This document shows, piece after piece, positions 60,412 through 64,000 of a stretch of 64,000 nt of DNA. Source of the stretch: CAVUNY01 sp963843535. Its GTDB lineage: Bacteria > Chloroflexota > Anaerolineae > Anaerolineales > Anaerolineaceae. The notes below the pieces were generated by a model. The model ran no database searches. It had not been told where the DNA came from and was given only the letters and a program-made list of their open reading frames with translations. The DNA is taken from positions 1,178,001 to 1,242,000 of the forward strand of contig CAWJKU010000004.1 in NCBI GenBank assembly GCA_963843535.1, read 5' to 3'. How positions within the stretch are numbered: the first letter of the stretch is position 1; every line of letters starts with the position of its first letter. The translations under genes and the position numbers were made by a program.

Positions 60412-61047
60412 ATGAAGAAAAAACGGTCAAAGATATTCTTTGTTTCTTTGTTCATCATTGTCATATTGTTGTTGGGAAGTTATAGCATTATCCAATCTAA
60501 TTACGATCGATTTGAGTTACTAGCATTTAAAGGTCCAACTGCTATCGTTCCACCCATAGAGACTAGATCTCCTAATTGCGTCGCTTATCCGTCAATAAAG
60601 GAAGATTTAAAACTAAGAACAGCCACCCCTTATCAGGCTGGGAAATCAAATGCCTCCTCTGCGGTGACTGTTACGCCACTTCCTATTTCACATACAGTTG
60701 ACTTAAGCACTAAAGCGCAAGAATCTGAAAAAACAGTCATTACAATATTTCGATGTAATGGAACTTTCGATCAATATATTGTAGGTATTGATATCAAAGT
60801 CCCCGAAGATCTTCACTTGGGCGTGGGGGATACAATCTATAGTTCTATACCATTAGGATTACATTCTGTGCCGCCGCCTTCGCCTTTTATGACTGTTACC
60901 AATCCCCCAATATCTACAAATGTACCTATATTGACAATAACCTCATCAATTGAACCAACAATTGCACCTTATCCAGTCCCGATAATAACAAAGACTATTG
61001 ACCTCGACAGGAACAAATTGCAAATAAGCCCGTATCCCGCGCCGTAA
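60412..61047 (+). CDS. Hypothetical single-helix anchored protein, AT-rich
   Basis: The 211-residue product has a basic start and one membrane helix (KIFFVSLFIIVILLLGSYSI), then a Pro/Thr/Ser-rich exported part. It contains two PYPxP-type motifs near the end (TIAPYPVPIITKTIDL; LQISPYPAP). A TATAAT box occurs about 55 nt upstream and GAGAGGGG precedes the ATG. Base composition is more AT-rich than in the first 47 kb, which suggests transfer. No family is recognised. Confidence 0.6.
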   Translation: MKKKRSKIFFVSLFIIVILLLGSYSIIQSNYDRFELLAFKGPTAIVPPIETRSPNCVAYPSIKEDLKLRTATPYQAGKSNASSAVTVTPLPISHTVDLSTKAQESEKTVITIFRCNGTFDQYIVGIDIKVPEDLHLGVGDTIYSSIPLGLHSVPPPSPFMTVTNPPISTNVPILTITSSIEPTIAPYPVPIITKTIDLDRNKLQISPYPAP

Positions 61048-61108
61048 TCTCAATTAGCTTCCGCGTAGTTTTGATTTGTATAATATTTAGAAAGGGGGGG
61101 AAAACCTC

Positions 61109-61945
61109 ATGAAAGTATATTTTCATAAGTTTGGCATTTTTGTTTTGTCTTTTGTAATAATCCTATCTATTCCAAATTTGGCATATGCGAATACCGGTAA
61201 TGATCATATAGGTGGTGAACTTCGTGTGGATTTGCCAATCGTGTCCAATTCAGGGGATTATCGAGTTTCGATCGCCGGAAATGGACCTGTAAATAATTGG
61301 GATACTACACCTTCATACACAAGTGCATGGTTAGCCGTCTATCTCCCCGTTTTTTTCCAAGTGGGTATGGTTGTCAATTCAACAGGCTACCATTGGTTTG
61401 CAATGACTGACGGTCCACAAATAGAATGTTTGGCAGGAACTACATGGAATTCAACTCCTCCTTATAAAGGTTGTATCGAAAATTTAAATCTTACTCATTA
61501 CATTTCACCTGGTTATTATCAAGATGTTGAAATTGTTTCGTACATGGATGGATATTGGATTGCTAGATTTTATGAGGTAGATGGTACACCTCATGATGTT
61601 GCAAGGATTCCATCAAACGCGCAGACTGTTACTCGTGTAAGCGCGAACTTTGAAGAGCCGTGGGTGGCCGATTCAGATCCCTACTTACCTGCCGTTTTTG
61701 CTTTTCGGCATCCTCAATATATGGTTTGGGGAGACGATTTTAGGGATTGGCCAATAAGTACGAATGACAATAAAAGCATTATTTATCCATCTGGCCCAGG
61801 ATTGTGTCCATTACATTATGGCGCGGTTTTATTATGGGGCAATGAACCAAGAACTTGGTACGCAGGCTCATCATTATATAATTATAATATGGTCTGTAAT
61901 GCCACTTTATTTTTATTCAACTTCATGCCAATAATAAATAATTGA
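61109..61945 (+). CDS. Hypothetical secreted protein, AT-rich
   Basis: This 278-residue protein has a signal peptide (FGIFVLSFVIILSIPNLAYA, cleavage after AYA near 28). The mature part is rich in Trp, Tyr and Asn with four to five Cys, such as IECLAGTTWNSTPPYKGC, SGPGLCPLHYGAVLLWGNEP and NMVCNATLFLF. A GGGGGG ribosome-binding site precedes the ATG. It follows the 211-residue gene by 61 nt and shares its low GC, so the two were probably acquired together between two IS remnants. No function can be given. Confidence 0.65.
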   Translation: MKVYFHKFGIFVLSFVIILSIPNLAYANTGNDHIGGELRVDLPIVSNSGDYRVSIAGNGPVNNWDTTPSYTSAWLAVYLPVFFQVGMVVNSTGYHWFAMTDGPQIECLAGTTWNSTPPYKGCIENLNLTHYISPGYYQDVEIVSYMDGYWIARFYEVDGTPHDVARIPSNAQTVTRVSANFEEPWVADSDPYLPAVFAFRHPQYMVWGDDFRDWPISTNDNKSIIYPSGPGLCPLHYGAVLLWGNEPRTWYAGSSLYNYNMVCNATLFLFNFMPIINN

Positions 61946-62182
61946 TGGGTGTGCATAAATCATTTAACATAGTCAAAAAAACGGCTTACCATACTGAAAA
62001 ATCTGCCGAGATCATTAAAAGGTGAGCTTTTGCAAGCCCCCTCGATTTCCGACTATGTCATAGCGTTCTTTACCCTGTACGAAGGTTTCGAATAAGGTGA
62101 GGAAATTGTTTCTCATCGTAGACATCCTTATTATTACAAAAATAAATGCCTGATGCTGTTCTTTACATATTTAATTAACTTT

Positions 62183-62576
62183 AAATCGCAAATCTCCCGC
62201 AAATTTCATGAAAAGATAGGGGATAGTAACTCAACTGCCAGAAAAGACAGATAATTAAGGATTCTTTTCTTGGCGGTCGAGACCATGCTCGAATTTCTGC
62301 TTCCAGATGCGTCCAAACTGCGCTTGAACTCGGTAGACTTTCATGACAAACAGATATTCCTGGAAATTGCAGTAATGCAACCCCATGCCTTTGTCCAAAT
62401 TGCCATTCGGTCTCCATTCGGGTTCACAGCCACTATATCCATACCATCACTGACCTTCCATCGGGCGGTTTCAAGGCGATTATTCAACTGGTTGGAGTCC
62501 TTTCTCAATAGTTTAGACCGAGAAAGCCAGAAACATGCTTTGATCTATATTGCTGAGAGGTTAGCCAAATGAACTT
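62183..62576 (+). mobile_element. ISL3-type transposase remnant, copy 2
   Basis: The left end ATCTCCCGCAAATT is as in copy 1. The frame from 62270 reads AVETMLEFLLPDASKLRLNS, then VDFHDKQIFLEIAVMQPHA, the N-terminus of an ISL3 transposase. After a frameshift the DNA encodes the RIHSHYIHTITDLPSGGF-like zinc-finger part, then loses the family and ends near 62571. The catalytic domain is absent, so it is not autonomous. Confidence 0.65.
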
Positions 62577-62583
62577 CTCCTGG

Positions 62584-63574
62584 TTACAGCCGCATGTTGT
62601 CGGCTGGGCTGGCTTTGCGGTGTGCCTGTTCCACATCCACATCCGCAATTTGAGCATAGTGGCGCACCATATCCAGCGAACCATGTCCCAACAGCGATTG
62701 CAGGGTGAACACGTCACCCCCGGAACGCAGATAGGTGATCGCAAAGGTGTGTCTGAATTTGTGCGGGTACGTTTTCTTCACCTCAGCCCTGGCTCCCAAC
62801 CGGTTGATCAAGACCCGCAGGCTGTCCTTGTTGAACGGCCGGTCGGCCTGGCTGATGAAGAGGGGCGCCTGGTATCTTCCCCGTCTTCGCGGCCTGCCAG
62901 ATAGCGCCAGACGGCTTTTCGAGCGACTTTGCCCAGGTAGACTGTGCGGCCTTTACCACCTTTGGCCCCCCGACGACACCATGCCGGATAGTGACCTTTC
63001 CAGTCTTGAGGTCAACATCATTGATCGTCAGCGAACAGAGTTCGGTTGCACGCAATCCGGTATCCAAAAGGGTCAGGATGATCGCCTGATCGCGATTGGC
63101 ACTCGGCCGGCGCATGACGAACTTTTTTCTCTCTTCAGTTTGCGATTCCCGAGAATAGACACAGGCCTTCAGAATCTTTTCGACGTCTTCTTTGGTAAAA
63201 GTTTCAACGGGATGTGTCTGAAATTTCGGCGCAGTGATTTCTATGGCTGGATTGGGGTACTTGAACTCCACGTGCAGCCAACCGAAAAAGGAACGGAAAG
63301 TGATCCACACGTTGCGAATGGACTTGGCGGACAACGGCTCGGTGCTGCCGTTGAAGCGCACCGGCTTGTACTCGGTGCGCAGCCAGGCCATGTAACCGGT
63401 GAGGTCGGATGCCTGAATTTCGGAAACGCTCCGATCACCGATGTAGTTCAACCAATGGTTGAGCGTATATTCGTAGGAGGTGATTGTGCGTAGGCTTAAC
63501 CCCTCTGCTGTTTTGAATTTTAGGAAGCCGTCGATGGATTTTGAAATTAGCAAGCCCGGCGAACTGCGGTTCAT
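62584..63574 (-). pseudogene. Tyrosine recombinase (XerC/D-type integrase) with two frame breaks
   Basis: The start is ATG at 63572-63574 (MNRSSPGLLISKSIDGFLKF) with GGAGGA upstream. The core-binding domain and first catalytic motif are in frame (AIILTLLDTGLRATELCSLT, catalytic Arg). At the G6 run (complement of 62966-62971) the family sequence moves to the next frame (AKGGKGRTVYLGKVARKAVW). Near 62869-62872 it moves again (APLFISQADRPFNKDSLRVL). The end is intact: HKFRHTFAITYLRSGGDVFT, LLGHGSLDMVRHYAQ with His and Tyr. With two 1-nt corrections it would be a normal integrase of about 330 residues. It lies beside a tRNA fragment. Confidence 0.75.
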
Positions 63575-63664
63575 GAGAAATTCCTCCATTTTTGGAAAAA
63601 TGTCTACCGCTGTGCGCCGGGCTAACGAAAAACCAGAGCCCGACGGACTCTGGTTCTCTCTCAG

Positions 63665-63707
63665 TAGCGGGGGTTGGATTCGAACCAACGACCTCCGGGT
63701 TATGAGC
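63665..63707 (-). pseudogene. 3' half of tRNA-Met (CAT), likely integration attachment site
   Basis: The minus strand reads CTCATAA (anticodon loop, CAT), CCCGG (3' anticodon stem), AGGTC (variable loop), GTTGG-TTCGAAT-CCAAC (T arm) and CCCCGCT-A (acceptor 3' strand and discriminator). The 5' half is missing: the bases before the loop cannot pair with CCCGG, and no AGCGGGG acceptor strand is present. Homology ending exactly at the anticodon loop, 90 nt from an integrase gene, is typical of a tRNA-targeted att site. Confidence 0.8.
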
Positions 63708-63728
63708 TGCTTCCGTGGCAACGGAACA

Positions 63729-63772
63729 AATGACCCTCAGGTACCCAATTTTGGGCTAGCCCGAGGGTCATT
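63729..63772. other. Palindrome beside the tRNA fragment
   Basis: AATGACCCTC (63729-63738) and GAGGGTCATT (63763-63772) form the outer stem, with inner GGTACCCAA and TTGGGCTAGCC also able to pair. It lies on the far side of the tRNA fragment from the integrase and could be part of the recombination site or a terminator. Bases 63773-64000 hold nothing recognisable. Confidence 0.55.
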
Positions 63773-64000
63773 GGTTTGACGGGGCCGGATCATGTTCGGT
63801 TACGACTATTGAATACTATGGTAGCGACTTTTTGTGACGGTCAAGAATTGAATTGTCTGGACCCGGAGGACGACGGTATACGGGACTCACTTATCTCGCG
63901 AACTTTTGTAAATCGTAAAAACCTTTAAGATTCGAGGAAGTCTGATTCCGTCAAAGCCCGGAGGTCACCGGTTGGTTTATTTATTCTCTGCCACCAATTT

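Noticed and set aside
63665..63745. Complete tRNA-Met gene
   Set aside because: The 5' acceptor strand, D arm and 5' anticodon stem are absent, so only the 3' half is supported.

Overview
The window most resembles a member of the phylum Chloroflexota (class Anaerolineae or a close relative), probably from an assembled environmental genome. The reasons are the gene families and their combination: a BMP-type ABC importer, a fused molybdenum hydroxylase, a two-subunit aconitase X with a UbiD homologue, a cyclase fused to an AAA-type ATPase, CarD-like and RRM proteins, lipoproteins with Thr/Pro-rich spacers, and Rhs proteins with TPTPT linkers. No rRNA or CRISPR array was seen, so the taxonomic call is an inference from gene content.

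1-16 kb is mostly housekeeping. It holds the 5' part of a dTDP-4-dehydrorhamnose 3,5-epimerase gene, the tRNA m1A58 methyltransferase with a coupled NUDIX CoA pyrophosphatase, ribosomal protein L25/Ctc, an SPFH membrane protein, a MalK/UgpC-type ATPase, phosphoglycerate mutase and a spermidine-synthase-like membrane protein. A plus-strand operon at 10.7-16.3 kb encodes an ATP-cone nucleoside-kinase-like protein, a UbiD decarboxylase, the large and small subunits of aconitase X, and an MFS transporter. UbiD next to two-subunit AcnX is the pair known from the archaeal modified mevalonate pathway. Two hairpin-rich repeat elements sit just after genes at 8.2 and 16.4 kb.

16-31 kb holds a minus-strand locus (18.2-26.9 kb) encoding two permeases, a BMP lipoprotein, a double ATPase, and the FAD and fused FeS-Mo subunits of a xanthine-dehydrogenase-like enzyme. 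It is best read as uptake of purine nucleosides or bases followed by purine oxidation. A secreted esterase and a cyclase-ATPase regulator follow.

31-48 kb is a compact stress-response island, almost entirely on the minus strand. It encodes a lipid kinase and phosphatase, a rhomboid protease, CsbD, GlsB/YeaQ, YggT and DUF883 proteins, two Dps-like proteins that have lost ferroxidase ligands, two RRM proteins, a CarD-like regulator and, at its upstream end, an OmpR-family response regulator with its soluble histidine kinase. Six transcription units in the island begin downstream of the same gapless 36-nt motif. The motif contains two TAGG half-sites 11 nt apart and a conserved GGGACATAGAT block, and it often lies directly after the previous unit's terminator. 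This looks like a single regulon and is the most interesting feature of the window.

48-64 kb is an accessory region. It contains a membrane-anchored protein with Ig-like repeats, a tyrosine integrase, a small regulator with a perfect 18-bp palindrome, and a frame-disrupted Rhs/YD-repeat toxin with an HNH tip and a candidate immunity gene. After these come an orphan toxin tip with an IS-truncated immunity gene, two ISL3-type remnants, two AT-rich secreted or anchored proteins of unknown function, and a broken integrase beside the 3' half of a tRNA-Met(CAT) gene, which is a likely attachment site. Several frame breaks (37.4, about 57.0, 62.9 kb) could be real decay or consensus errors in the assembly.
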